64,000 bases of DNA from Enterobacter huaxiensis (GTDB taxonomy: Bacteria > Pseudomonadota > Gammaproteobacteria > Enterobacterales > Enterobacteriaceae), in the NCBI RefSeq assembly GCF_003594935.2, contig NZ_CP043342.1, forward strand, positions 1,798,001-1,862,000, given 5' to 3'. A program made the position numbers and the translations under genes. This document shows positions 7,703-16,085 of the stretch, in pieces (the first letter of the stretch is position 1; each line of letters opens with the position of its first letter). Under the pieces are notes generated by a model. That model had not been told where the DNA came from. It saw only the letters and a list, made by a program, of their open reading frames with translations, and ran no database searches.

Positions 7703-10396
7703 ATGAAAACAGAAAAACCTGACCGTCCGTATTATCAGCAGACCGTTGATGAAACCCTGGAAAATATTCATTCCACCGTGGACGGACTGAGCAGCGCTGA
7801 GGCATCGGCCCGGCTGCAGCAATATGGTGAAAACGCATTACCGCAAAAGCCGGGCAAGCCCGCCTGGCTGCGCTTTTTGGCCCATTTTAACGATGTGCTG
7901 ATTTACGTTCTGCTGGCCGCCGCGCTGCTCAAGCTGATCATGGGCCACTGGATCGATATGTTCGTGATCCTCGGCGTGGCCGTCATCAACGCCCTGATTG
8001 GTCACATTCAGGAGAGCAATGCGGAGAAATCGCTGCAAAGCATTCGCAATATGCTCTCGAGCGAGGCGGTGGTGGTGCGACAAGGCAGCCATGAAACGGT
8101 GCCTACCACGGCCCTGGTGCCGGGCGATGTTGTGGTGATCCGCGCCGGGGACCGCATTCCTGCAGATCTGCGCGTGATTGAAGCGCATAACCTCCGCGTT
8201 GAAGAGGCCATCCTCACCGGGGAATCGACCGTTGTTGAGAAAAATACCGACGCCCTGAACGGTGAATTGCCCCTGGGCGACCGTTATAACCTTCTCTACT
8301 CGGGGACGACGGTCAGCTCCGGGGGCGGGAAAGGGCTGGTGGTGGCCACCGGTGGCGACACGGAGCTTGGCCATATTAACCAGATGATGTCGGACATCGA
8401 AAAGCACCGCACGCCGCTGATGGTGCAGATGGACAAGCTCGGCAAAACGATCTTTATCACCATTATGGTGATGATGGTGGCGCTGTTTGTCTTCAGCCTC
8501 ATCTTCCGCGACATGCCGGTGTCTGAGCTGGTGCTGTCGCTGATAAGCCTTGCGGTGGCCGCGGTACCGGAAGGGCTCCCGGCTATTATCTCTATTATCC
8601 TCTCGCTTGGCGTGCAGGCCATGGCGCGTCGGAAGGCCATTATCCGCAAGCTTCCCACCGTGGAAACCCTGGGCGCAATGACGGTAATCTGCTCGGATAA
8701 AACCGGCACCCTGACCATGAACGAAATGACGGTCAAGGCGGTGATTACCGCAGACACCACCTACCGCGTGGAGGGAGACAGCTACGAGCCGGTGGGGAAT
8801 ATTCACCCTATTGATGACCCAACGCCCGTCACCGTCACCCACGGATCGGTGCTGGAGCGCTACCTGCGCACCATTGACCTCTGTAACGACAGCCAGCTGA
8901 TGAAAGACGATCAGGGGCTGTGGAAAATTACCGGCGGGCCGACGGAAGGGGCGCTGAAGGTGCTAGCGGCAAAAATTCCGCTGCCTGCGGTCAATGCAGA
9001 GATGCGCAGTAAGATCCCGTTCGATTCGCAATACAAATATATGTCTACGCTGTACCGTCTTGGCGACGAAGAGGTGATTCTCATTACCGGCGCGCCGGAC
9101 GTTCTGTTCCGCCTCTGCCAGTTCCAGCAGACGAATGCAGGGCTGCAGCCCTTCGATCAGCCCTACTGGGAAAGCAAGATTGAAGAGTACGCCCGAGAGG
9201 GGCTGCGCATGGTGGCGGCGGCCTGGAAACCGGCCTATGACGGGCAGCGCGAGCTGGATCATCCGGACCTGCAGGATGGCGTCATTCTGCTCGGGATTGC
9301 CGGCATGATGGATCCTCCGCGTCCGGAAGCCATCACCGCCATTGCCGACTGCCTGCAGGCCGGTATTCGCGTGAAGATGATCACCGGCGACCACCCGCAA
9401 ACGGCCATGAGTATTGGACAGATGCTGGGGATTGGCAATGCCGCCAGCGCCATCACCGGCCGCGAGCTGGAGGCGATGGACGACCATCAGCTGAGCGAGG
9501 CGGCGCAAAAATACGATATCTTTGCGCGAACCAGCCCGGAAGATAAATTCCGCCTGGTGCAGGCGCTGCAAAGCCGGCAGGAAGTGGTGGGAATGACCGG
9601 CGACGGCGTGAACGATGCCCCGGCGCTCAAGCGGGCGGATGTCGGCATCGCCATGGGGATAAAGGGTACCGAGGTCACCAAGGAAGCCGCCGATATGGTG
9701 CTAACGGATGACAACTTCGCCACCATTGCCAGCGCGGTACACGAAGGGCGTCGGGTTTATGACAACCTGAAAAAGACCATTTTGTTCGTTATCCCGAGCA
9801 ACATCGCTCAGGCTTTACTGATCATCATTGCGCTGCTGGCGGGTAACCTGATCCCCTTAACGCCGGTGCTCATCCTGTGGATGAACATGGCGACATCGGC
9901 AACGCTGTCGTTTGGGCTGGCGTTTGAGGCAGGTGAGAAGAACATCATGAACAGGCCGCCGCGTAAGGCGAATCTGCACGTGATGGACGGATACGCCATC
10001 TGGCGCGTTGCGTTCGTCGGCCTGATGATTGCCATCAGCGCCTTTGTGCTGGAGGCCTGGCTACAGCCGCGCGGCTACTCGCCGGAGTTTATTCGCACCG
10101 TGCTGCTGCAAACCCTGGTAACGGCGCAGTGGTTCTATATGCTCAACTGCCGCGTGACCGACGGTTTCTCCCTGAGCAGAGGGCTGCTGGCGAATAAAGG
10201 GATCTGGGTGGTGAGCGGCGTGCTGCTGGTATTGCAGCTTCTGATCATCTACGCACCGTTCATGCAGATGCTGTTTGGCACCGAAGCGCTGCCGTTCCGC
10301 TACTGGATCATCACCCTGCTGGTGGGGTTCGTGATGTTCCTGATCGTCGAGGTGGAAAAAGTGCTGACGCGCAGATGGCGTAAAACCGACGCGTAA
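7703..10396 (+). CDS. P-type cation-transporting ATPase (type II)
   Basis: Membrane pump of 897 residues coupling ATP hydrolysis to cation movement. It has the N-terminal cation ATPase domain, the actuator TGES loop (about residues 172-175), the phosphorylation motif CSDKTGTLT with Asp332, the nucleotide-binding domain, TGDGVNDAPAL, and six C-terminal helices. The M4 motif PEGLP and the absence of heavy-metal binding domains or a CPx motif place it in the type II (calcium/PacL-like, cation-transporting) group. It is not a KdpB or copper pump. Ion specificity is not clear: M6 reads LWMNMATS instead of the SERCA NLVTD. AAGGA precedes the start. It follows the uspG-like gene, and a terminator follows it. 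Confidence 0.88.
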   Translation: MKTEKPDRPYYQQTVDETLENIHSTVDGLSSAEASARLQQYGENALPQKPGKPAWLRFLAHFNDVLIYVLLAAALLKLIMGHWIDMFVILGVAVINALIGHIQESNAEKSLQSIRNMLSSEAVVVRQGSHETVPTTALVPGDVVVIRAGDRIPADLRVIEAHNLRVEEAILTGESTVVEKNTDALNGELPLGDRYNLLYSGTTVSSGGGKGLVVATGGDTELGHINQMMSDIEKHRTPLMVQMDKLGKTIFITIMVMMVALFVFSLIFRDMPVSELVLSLISLAVAAVPEGLPAIISIILSLGVQAMARRKAIIRKLPTVETLGAMTVICSDKTGTLTMNEMTVKAVITADTTYRVEGDSYEPVGNIHPIDDPTPVTVTHGSVLERYLRTIDLCNDSQLMKDDQGLWKITGGPTEGALKVLAAKIPLPAVNAEMRSKIPFDSQYKYMSTLYRLGDEEVILITGAPDVLFRLCQFQQTNAGLQPFDQPYWESKIEEYAREGLRMVAAAWKPAYDGQRELDHPDLQDGVILLGIAGMMDPPRPEAITAIADCLQAGIRVKMITGDHPQTAMSIGQMLGIGNAASAITGRELEAMDDHQLSEAAQKYDIFARTSPEDKFRLVQALQSRQEVVGMTGDGVNDAPALKRADVGIAMGIKGTEVTKEAADMVLTDDNFATIASAVHEGRRVYDNLKKTILFVIPSNIAQALLIIIALLAGNLIPLTPVLILWMNMATSATLSFGLAFEAGEKNIMNRPPRKANLHVMDGYAIWRVAFVGLMIAISAFVLEAWLQPRGYSPEFIRTVLLQTLVTAQWFYMLNCRVTDGFSLSRGLLANKGIWVVSGVLLVLQLLIIYAPFMQMLFGTEALPFRYWIITLLVGFVMFLIVEVEKVLTRRWRKTDA

Positions 10397-10410
10397 CAGC
10401 GTTTAAATGA

Positions 10411-10437
10411 AAAAGCCTGCTTAACCGCAGGCTTTTC
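10411..10437 (+). terminator. Terminator after the cation ATPase
   Basis: Stem AAAGCCTGC / GCAGGCTTT with a six-base loop, followed by TCTC; 15 bases after the ATPase stop. The stem is A/T flanked on both sides. Confidence 0.8.
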
Positions 10438-10507
10438 TCTTTGTGGGACTTTTCTGAAGGTAGGTTATAGTTACCCTGTATATCTTCTGCTCAATGATAG
10501 GGAAATT

Positions 10508-11404
10508 ATGCTTCGTCTACCTTTGCTCGCGCTGGCCCTTGCCGCATTCACCCACAGTGCACTGGCGGTAACATATCCGCTGCCCCCTGACGGAAGCCGC
10601 CTGGTGGGCGTGCCAACGACCTTTACTGTTCCAGAAGGCAATACGCTGCCGCTCGAGGCTTTTGCCGCTAAGTACGGGCTGGGGCTGAGTAATATGCTTG
10701 AGGCCAATCCGGGGGTGGATCCCTTTTTACCCAAATCGGGTACCCAGCTTGTGATCCCGCAGCAGCTGATTTTGCCAGACACGGTTCGCGAGGGGATTGT
10801 CGTAAACGTGGCAGAAATGCGCCTTTACTATTATCCGCCTGGTAGCAATACCGTTGAGGTTCTGCCTATCGGCATAGGTCAGGCCGGGCGCGAAACGCCG
10901 CGCAACTGGGTGACGGCGGTGGAACGCAAGCAGGTAGGGCCAACCTGGTCGCCAACGGCGAACACGCGCCGTGCGTATGCCGCCGAGGGCAAAACGCTTC
11001 CCGCGTTTGTGCCTGCCGGGCCGGACAACCCGATGGGGCTATACGCAATCTATATTGGCAGGCTGTATGCCATTCATGGCACTAACTCGAATTTCGGCAT
11101 TGGTTTGCGCGTAAGCCAGGGCTGCATTCGTTTGCGTAATGACGATATCAAATACTTGTTTGATACTGTGCCGGTCGGGACGCGCGTGCAGCTTATCGAT
11201 CGGCCGGTTAAATCAACCACCGAGCCGGACGGCAGCCGCTGGCTTGAGGTCCATGAACCGCTGTCGCGTAACCGCGCGGAGTTTGAGTCAACGAAGAAAG
11301 TACCGCTGCCCATTTCGGCCACCCAGCGGACGCAGCTGATAAACGAAGGGGCGGGCGCTGAACTGGAACGTCGGTCGGGGATGCCGGTTAAGATCGGCAT
11401 GTGA
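10508..11404 (+). CDS. ldtA: L,D-transpeptidase ErfK (LdtA)
   Basis: Periplasmic enzyme that attaches Braun lipoprotein to peptidoglycan. The 298-residue protein has a signal peptide ending near residue 19 (ALAV), a LysM-like segment (about residues 38-86, ending in IPQQL), and a YkuD domain with the motif HGT...[11 protein letters not shown]; Cys206 is the catalytic residue. The overall sequence matches E. coli ErfK (310 residues) through most of its length, with a shorter, different C-terminus. It is monocistronic, with a short promoter gap after the ATPase terminator and a REP element and terminator downstream. Confidence 0.93.
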   Translation: MLRLPLLALALAAFTHSALAVTYPLPPDGSRLVGVPTTFTVPEGNTLPLEAFAAKYGLGLSNMLEANPGVDPFLPKSGTQLVIPQQLILPDTVREGIVVNVAEMRLYYYPPGSNTVEVLPIGIGQAGRETPRNWVTAVERKQVGPTWSPTANTRRAYAAEGKTLPAFVPAGPDNPMGLYAIYIGRLYAIHGTNSNFGIGLRVSQGCIRLRNDDIKYLFDTVPVGTRVQLIDRPVKSTTEPDGSRWLEVHEPLSRNRAEFESTKKVPLPISATQRTQLINEGAGAELERRSGMPVKIGM

Positions 11405-11407
11405 GGG

Positions 11408-11448
11408 CTGATGCCCTCACCCCGGCCCTCTCCCACGGGAGAGGGGGC
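11408..11448. repeat. REP-like intergenic repeat
   Basis: Just after erfK, CCCTCACCCCGGCCCTCTCC followed by the inverted CGGGAGAGGG forms a GC-rich hairpin. This intergenic motif is widespread in Enterobacteriaceae. Confidence 0.6.
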
Positions 11449-11456
11449 AAACACTA

Positions 11457-11485
11457 AAAACGGCAACAAGGTTGCCGTTTTGCAT
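11457..11485 (+). terminator. Terminator after erfK
   Basis: Perfect 11-bp stem AAAACGGCAAC / GTTGCCGTTTT with a 3-base loop, 55 bases after the erfK stop. Confidence 0.85.
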
Positions 11486-11504
11486 TTACCTTGCGCAGGA
11501 AAGC

Positions 11505-11539
11505 AAAAAGCCTGCTTAAGTTTCCTTAAGCAGGCTTTT
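11505..11539 (-). terminator. Terminator of the first tRNA-Asn gene
   Basis: Perfect 16-bp stem AAAAAGCCTGCTTAAG / CTTAAGCAGGCTTTT around TTTC, seven bases beyond the tRNA 3' end in the direction of its transcription. It could work in both directions. Confidence 0.85.
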
Positions 11540-11546
11540 CTAAATA

Positions 11547-11622
11547 TGGCTCCTCTGACTGGACTCGAACCAGTGACATACGGATTAACAGTCCGCCGTT
11601 CTACCGACTGAACTACAGAGGA
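11547..11622 (-). tRNA. tRNA-Asn (anticodon GTT)
   Basis: On the minus strand the 76-base sequence starts TCCTCTGTAGTTCAGTCGGT, has the anticodon loop CTGTTAA (anticodon GTT), the T-loop GGTTCGAGTCC and an encoded CCA end. Acceptor stem TCCTCTG pairs with CAGAGGA. It is identical to the second copy at 14799-14874. Asn tRNA genes are known landing sites for genomic islands such as the yersiniabactin island; none is inserted here. Confidence 0.98.
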
Positions 11623-11737
11623 ATCGTGTGAACGGGGCGCATATTATCGACCTGCGTTCGCCTTGTCAAAGGGTGGATCAACACCTTTTGCTCGTTTGCT
11701 GACAAAATCAACAAACTGGCGTTTTTGGCAACGGATT

Positions 11738-11752
11738 GCACCGTTATTGTGC
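11738..11752 (+). promoter_or_regulatory. NtrC binding site upstream of nac
   Basis: GCACCGTTATTGTGC matches the NtrC dyad GCACC-N5-GGTGC with one mismatch. It lies about 145 bases before the expected sigma-54 start point of nac, a normal enhancer distance. Confidence 0.6.
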
Positions 11753-11870
11753 AGGCATACCCCTTATGGGGCAGATCATAAACCGCTGTTTCACTCATAA
11801 AACCCCCTTCCGTGATTAGGTTTCCTTATTTTCAGGCGCTTAGCAGACAAATCAGACCTCTTCGAAAAAC

Positions 11871-11886
11871 TGGCATTCATATTGCA
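11871..11886 (+). promoter_or_regulatory. Sigma-54 promoter of nac
   Basis: TGGCATTCATATTGCA has GG and GC exactly ten bases apart, as in the -24/-12 consensus TGGCAC-N5-TTGCA. Transcription should start near 11897, 47 bases before the nac ATG. The 321-base gap between the tRNA and nac (11623-11943) holds this promoter and the NtrC site; nothing else was recognised. Confidence 0.8.
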
Positions 11887-11943
11887 AAAACTCTGTTAAC
11901 AATTACAGCCAGTACCGGCACAGCATTTCGAACAGGGGGCAAA

Positions 11944-12861
11944 ATGAACTTAAGACGACTGAAATACTTCGTAAAAATCGTCGATATCGGCAGCCTGACT
12001 CAAGCAGCGGAAGTGCTGCATATTGCGCAGCCAGCGCTGAGCCAGCAGGTGGCTACTCTGGAAGGCGAAATGGATCAGCAGCTGCTGATCCGCACCAAGC
12101 GCGGCGTAACGCCGACCGAAGCAGGCAAAATTTTGTACACCCACGCCCGGACCATCCTTCGCCAGTGCGAACAGGCGCAGCTGGCGGTGAACAACGTGGG
12201 GCAGACGCTGAGCGGGCATGTCTCCATCGGCCTGGCGCCGGGAACGGCAGCATCGTCTATTACCATGCCGCTGCTGCAGGCGGTGCGCGCCGAGCTGCCG
12301 GAAGTGCTGGTATATCTGCATGAGAACAGCGGCTCCGTGCTGAATGACAAATTGCTCAGCGGGCAACTCGATATGGCGGTGCTTTACGATCGCTCCCCGG
12401 TTGCCGGGATCACCAGCCAGCCGCTGCTGAAAGAAGATCTCTATCTGGTCGGCACGCGCGATTGCCCGGGCCAGAGCGTTGACCTCACCGCCGTAGCGGA
12501 GATGAACCTTTTCCTGCCGCGTGATTACAGCGCCGTGCGCGTGCGCGTGGATGAAGCATTCTCCCTGCGCCGCCTGACGGCCAAAATCATTGGTGAAATC
12601 GACTCCATCTCTACGCTGACGGCGGCCATCGCCAGCGGAATGGGCGTTACCGTGCTGCCTGAATCCGCCGCACGCTCGCTGTGCAGCGCAGCAAACGGCT
12701 GGATGGCCCGCATCACGACGCCGTCAATGAGCCTGCCGCTCTCGCTTAACATGTCTGCACGCGGGTCGCTGTCGCCTCAGGCACAGGCCGTAAAAGAGAT
12801 TCTGATGTCTCTGGTGAGCAAGCCGTCGCTGGAAAACCGCGAGCTGCTGCTCGTAAGTTAA
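11944..12861 (+). CDS. nac: Nitrogen assimilation regulator Nac
   Basis: LysR-type transcription factor of 305 residues made under nitrogen limitation; it couples NtrC-controlled sigma-54 transcription to sigma-70 genes. It has an N-terminal winged helix-turn-helix (residues 1-60, QAAEVLHIAQPALSQQVATL) and a substrate-binding-like domain (90-295). The family usually needs no coinducer for Nac. I chose the ATG at 11944, because MNLRRLKYFVKIVD is the normal Nac start; an in-frame ATG 132 bases upstream would lie before the promoter. A sigma-54 promoter and NtrC site lie upstream. cbl follows after 96 bases, as in E. coli. Confidence 0.95.
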   Translation: MNLRRLKYFVKIVDIGSLTQAAEVLHIAQPALSQQVATLEGEMDQQLLIRTKRGVTPTEAGKILYTHARTILRQCEQAQLAVNNVGQTLSGHVSIGLAPGTAASSITMPLLQAVRAELPEVLVYLHENSGSVLNDKLLSGQLDMAVLYDRSPVAGITSQPLLKEDLYLVGTRDCPGQSVDLTAVAEMNLFLPRDYSAVRVRVDEAFSLRRLTAKIIGEIDSISTLTAAIASGMGVTVLPESAARSLCSAANGWMARITTPSMSLPLSLNMSARGSLSPQAQAVKEILMSLVSKPSLENRELLLVS

Positions 12862-12957
12862 TATTCCATAAAAGCATAAGATGCTGGTTTTTATTATTTG
12901 TTCTACAGCTCTGCTGACTCTAACAATAGAGACATATCAGATGCGCCGGAGTGAATC

Positions 12958-13908
12958 GTGAATTTCCAGCAACTTAAAATTATCCGTGAGGCGGCCAGGC
13001 GGGACTACAACCTGACCGAAGTCGCCAACATGCTTTACACCTCCCAGTCGGGCGTCAGCCGCCATATCCGCGAGCTGGAAGAAGAGCTTGGCATTGAGAT
13101 TTTCATCCGTCGCGGCAAGCGCCTGCTTGGCATGACGGAGCCGGGCAAAGCGCTGCTGACCATCGCTGAGCGGATCCTCAACGAGGCCAGCAACGTTCGT
13201 CGTCTGGCGGATCTCTTTACCAATGATGCGTCAGGCGTGCTGACCATCGCCACCACCCATACCCAGGCGCGCTATAGCCTGCCGCCGGTGATCAAAGCAT
13301 TTCGCGAGCTGTTCCCGGAAGTGCGTCTGGAGCTCATCCAGGGGACGCCGCAGGAGATCGAGGTGCTGCTGCAAAACGGTGGGGCAGATATCGGCATCGC
13401 CAGCGAGCGCCTGAGCAACGACCCCCTGCTGGTGGCGTTCCCGTGGTTCCGCTGGCACCACAGCTTGCTCCTTCCCGTCGATCACCCGCTGAATCAGGTC
13501 TCTCCACTGACGCTGGAAGAGATCGTCAAATGGCCGCTGATTACCTATCGGCAGGGCATTACCGGGCGTTCACGCATTGACGAAGCGTTTAACCGCAAAG
13601 GGCTCACGCCTGATATCGTGCTGAGTGCGCAGGACTCCGATGTGATCAAAACCTACGTTGAGCTAGGGCTGGGCATTGGCCTCGTGGCCGAGCAGTCCGG
13701 CGGCGAGCGCGAGGTAGGCGATCTCGTCCGGCTCGATACCCGACACCTGTTCGATGCCAATACCGTATGGCTGGGGTTAAAACGCGGTCAGCTGCAGCGC
13801 AATTACGTGTGGCGTTTTATCGAGCTGTGCAACGCGGGGCTCTCAGTTGACGAAATCAAGCGTCAGGTGATGGAGCCGGAAGAAGTGGCGATTGATTATC
13901 AGATTTGA
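12958..13908 (+). CDS. cbl: LysR regulator Cbl (sulfur/aliphatic sulfonate)
   Basis: CysB-like LysR regulator of 316 residues that activates the ssu and tau genes for sulfonate use when sulfate is scarce; adenosine phosphosulfate is the known anti-inducer in E. coli. Start MNFQQLKIIREAARRDYNLT and helix-turn-helix NMLYTSQSGVSRHIRELEEE are those of the CysB/Cbl group, with a ligand domain from about residue 90. The start codon is GTG at 12958. It is next to nac, as in E. coli, so nac transcripts may read into it. A REP element follows the stop. Confidence 0.94.
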   Translation: MNFQQLKIIREAARRDYNLTEVANMLYTSQSGVSRHIRELEEELGIEIFIRRGKRLLGMTEPGKALLTIAERILNEASNVRRLADLFTNDASGVLTIATTHTQARYSLPPVIKAFRELFPEVRLELIQGTPQEIEVLLQNGGADIGIASERLSNDPLLVAFPWFRWHHSLLLPVDHPLNQVSPLTLEEIVKWPLITYRQGITGRSRIDEAFNRKGLTPDIVLSAQDSDVIKTYVELGLGIGLVAEQSGGEREVGDLVRLDTRHLFDANTVWLGLKRGQLQRNYVWRFIELCNAGLSVDEIKRQVMEPEEVAIDYQI

Positions 13909-13917
13909 CCGCGGCGG

Positions 13918-13954
13918 TGTGCCGGGCGGCGGCTTCGCCTGACCCGGCCTGCGA
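13918..13954. repeat. REP element after cbl
   Basis: GCCGGGCGGCGGCTTCGCC followed by TGACCCGGCCTGC is a typical REP palindrome, located between cbl and the toxin gene. Confidence 0.7.
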
Positions 13955-14087
13955 ATCGTGCTCAATTTTCTGAAGGCGTCTTCAGCTTTTCAATGATTTA
14001 ACATGCTCTCCCTATAGCCTGTCTGCATAATCCCCCCATAGCTTTACATCTATATAGTTTCTGATCTATATTTCACAAGGAGGTCCC

Positions 14088-14441
14088 GTGTGGGCGATTA
14101 TTACAACGGACAGGTTCGATCGCTGGTTCACTTCACTCAATGATATCGACCGCGCCAGCGTGCTCGGTGCGCTTATGGTGTTGCGGGAGAAAGGGCCGGG
14201 CTTGCCCAGGCCCTTTGCCGATACGCTTAAAGGATCCCGTTTTCACAACATGAAAGAGTTGCGCATTCAAAGCCGGGGCGAACCCCTGCGGGCATTTTTC
14301 GCTTTTGACCCAAATCGTACCGGCATCGTGCTTTGTGCCGGTAACAAAGCGGGGAATGAAAGACGTTTTTATGACGAGATGCTTGAGGTTGCAGACCGGG
14401 AATTTGCCGCCTGGCTTAACGCATTCTCAAAGAAGGAGTAA
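14088..14441 (+). CDS. RelE/HigB-type toxin (Gp49 family)
   Basis: Protein of 117 residues resembling HigB/RelE toxins of the phage Gp49-like family, ribosome-associated mRNA interferases of type II toxin-antitoxin systems. Visible family features are LKGSRFHNMKELRIQSRG, FFAFDPNRTGIVLCAGNK and RRFYDEML. The start is GTG at 14088 with a strong AAGGAGGT site 4 bases upstream. The antitoxin gene follows after 4 bases, giving the toxin-first order of higBA modules. It lies between two tRNA-Asn genes, next to cbl, and is probably acquired. Confidence 0.88.
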   Translation: MWAIITTDRFDRWFTSLNDIDRASVLGALMVLREKGPGLPRPFADTLKGSRFHNMKELRIQSRGEPLRAFFAFDPNRTGIVLCAGNKAGNERRFYDEMLEVADREFAAWLNAFSKKE

Positions 14442-14445
14442 CGCG

Positions 14446-14748
14446 ATGGGCAGAACGCTGGAACAGCTTATTGCGGATGAAAAACCCGACGTCGTCGCTG
14501 ATGCTCAGGTAATAGCGGCGGATATTCTGCTTAATATTCATCTTGCAGAGCTGCGTGAAAAAGTACAAAAAACGCAGGTAGAAATGGCAGCGGCCCTGGG
14601 TATCAGGCAGCCGACCGTTGCCGTCATGGAAAAGCCGGGACGTGACCTGAAGCTTTCCTCACTCAAGCGCTATGTTGAGGCTGCGGGGGGAAAGCTGCGT
14701 ATGGATGTTGAGCTGCCGGATGGTTCTCACTACGAATTTGTTCTGTAA
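14446..14748 (+). CDS. HigA-type XRE antitoxin
   Basis: Antitoxin of 100 residues that should bind and neutralise the upstream toxin and repress the operon. A helix-turn-helix of the XRE type covers about residues 38-75 (QVEMAAALGIRQPTVAVMEK); the C-terminal part after residue 80 is short and acidic. I chose the ATG at 14446, because AAGGAG lies seven bases upstream and the longer frame would overlap the toxin. The stop is followed by a hairpin and then the second tRNA-Asn on the other strand. Confidence 0.88.
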   Translation: MGRTLEQLIADEKPDVVADAQVIAADILLNIHLAELREKVQKTQVEMAAALGIRQPTVAVMEKPGRDLKLSSLKRYVEAAGGKLRMDVELPDGSHYEFVL

Positions 14749-14760
14749 CATCAAAAAGCA

Positions 14761-14792
14761 AAAAGCCCGCTCAGTTTCCTGAGCAGGCTTCT
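14761..14792 (-). terminator. Terminator of the second tRNA-Asn gene
   Basis: Hairpin AAAAGCCCGCTCAG / CTGAGCAGGCTT around TTTC with one mismatch, seven bases past the tRNA end. It resembles the terminator of the first copy and also separates higA from the tRNA. Confidence 0.75.
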
Positions 14793-14798
14793 TAAATT

Positions 14799-14874
14799 TG
14801 GCTCCTCTGACTGGACTCGAACCAGTGACATACGGATTAACAGTCCGCCGTTCTACCGACTGAACTACAGAGGA
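14799..14874 (-). tRNA. tRNA-Asn (anticodon GTT), second copy
   Basis: 76 bases identical to the copy at 11547-11622, with an encoded CCA and anticodon GTT. About 17 bases beyond the 5' end are also near-identical, so the two form a direct repeat of roughly 100 bases around nac, cbl and the toxin-antitoxin pair. mtfA lies beside it, as at asnT in E. coli. Confidence 0.98.
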
Positions 14875-14974
14875 ATCGTGTGAACGAGGCGCATGTTAAT
14901 GGCCTCGCTAATTTGTGTCAACACTAAAATTAACGTGCTGATTCAAATGATTAATTAAGCTGCAAACTGCTGTT

Positions 14975-15772
14975 TTAGTGAACTTGAGCGGATAAATTAT
15001 CGTCGTGCTCGCCATTTTTACGTAAACGCTGCAGCGGGTCCTGCTGGTAAAAGTGGCAAAATCGTTGCCACAGCGCCGGGAAGCGAGGGGCAAAAAGCTC
15101 GGGGGCGCTGAAGAAATACTCCGACAGCACCGCGAAACACTCGGCGGGGTCAGTCGCCGCATAGGCATCAATACTGGCTGCGCTTTCGCCCACCAGGTCA
15201 ATCTCATCCTGAATGTTATCCATCGCGGCATGCAGGTCATGTTCCCAGCCAGCTACCTCACGCAGCGGGATCAGCGGTACGCCGCTGGCGCGGTCGCCGT
15301 TGCGGGTGTCCAGCTTATGCGCCACTTCGTGAATAATCAGGTTAAAACCTGACGCATCGAACGAATCCTGAATATCCAGCCAGTTGAGGATGATGGGACC
15401 CTGCTGCCAGCTTTGCCCGGACTGAACCACGCGCTGGCTATGCACAAGACCAATATCGTCTTCCCATTCGTCATCGACGATGAACGGAGCCGGGTAGATA
15501 AGCACCTCATGGAAGCCGTCCAGCCATTCGAGGCCCAGTTCAAGCACGGGTAAACAGAAGAGCAGGGCGATGCGCGTGTTTTTGAGCGGGTCAAGCTCGA
15601 AGCCCTGCAGCGGGACCAGGCGTTTTTGCAGCAGGAAGCGATCGGCCAGCTGAATCAGTTTTGACCGATCGTCCGGCGGGAGATTGGCCAGCACGGGGAT
15701 CGCCAACGCCTCTTCCCACGGCAGTGCCATATTTCGACCAGCTTCATTCGATTTCCAGGGCCACTTAATCAT
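14975..15772 (-). CDS. mtfA: Mlc titration factor MtfA
   Basis: Cytosolic zinc aminopeptidase that binds and inactivates the glucose repressor Mlc, raising ptsG expression. Full length at 265 residues. The gluzincin motif HEVAHKLD (about residues 149-156) supplies the zinc ligands and catalytic Glu; a third ligand Glu lies in the downstream [12 protein letters not shown] stretch. Sequence agrees with E. coli MtfA throughout. Monocistronic, reading toward the tRNA-Asn gene, with GAGCAAAGCG before the ATG. The neighbourhood (tRNA-Asn next to mtfA) is the same as in E. coli. Confidence 0.95.
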   Translation of the reverse strand: MIKWPWKSNEAGRNMALPWEEALAIPVLANLPPDDRSKLIQLADRFLLQKRLVPLQGFELDPLKNTRIALLFCLPVLELGLEWLDGFHEVLIYPAPFIVDDEWEDDIGLVHSQRVVQSGQSWQQGPIILNWLDIQDSFDASGFNLIIHEVAHKLDTRNGDRASGVPLIPLREVAGWEHDLHAAMDNIQDEIDLVGESAASIDAYAATDPAECFAVLSEYFFSAPELFAPRFPALWQRFCHFYQQDPLQRLRKNGEHDDNLSAQVH

Positions 15773-16085
15773 CGCTTTGCTCGCAAACTCGTCACATGAA
15801 CAAAATTGAAAGGTCAGGTCTGTTGAAATGCCAGCTCACTGTCTGTTTTAGTATGACATCCGTATTCTGAAGTTTGGACATTCACAGCCTGTTTCAGAGG
15901 AATCCAGCCCGCATAAACTACCACCATGTCCGTGCAGGTGGATAGAGGTTTACGGGTATCTCCTTCAATTTGTGAAGTATGTCGTTCCAGAAACGTGCCT
16001 GAGGCTGAATTGCTCCGTTTTTAACGCGAGCGGCTATGATAAAGCTCGTATGGCTAACCTGCGCATAAAGGACCTTGTAAATTCT
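15773..16085. other. Intergenic region between mtfA and a LysR gene
   Basis: 313 bases divergent between mtfA and the LysR gene. No clear terminator, repeat or named operator was seen. An in-frame extension of the LysR frame reaches to 15972 but has no supporting ribosome site. Confidence 0.6.

Noticed and set aside
7838..8842. 334-codon minus-strand frame opposite the cation ATPase
   Set aside because: His-rich, low-complexity translation typical of an antisense shadow.
11411..11611. Reading frame across the erfK terminator and tRNA-Asn
   Set aside because: It consists of REP, terminator and tRNA sequence and cannot be coding.
11736..11750. Second sigma-54-like sequence TGGCAACGGATTGCA
   Set aside because: GG and GC are nine bases apart instead of ten, and it overlaps the NtrC site; the element at 11871 is correctly spaced.
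11547..14874. Genomic island integrated at tRNA-Asn
   Set aside because: No integrase, no partial tRNA copy and no foreign base composition; both tRNA genes are complete.
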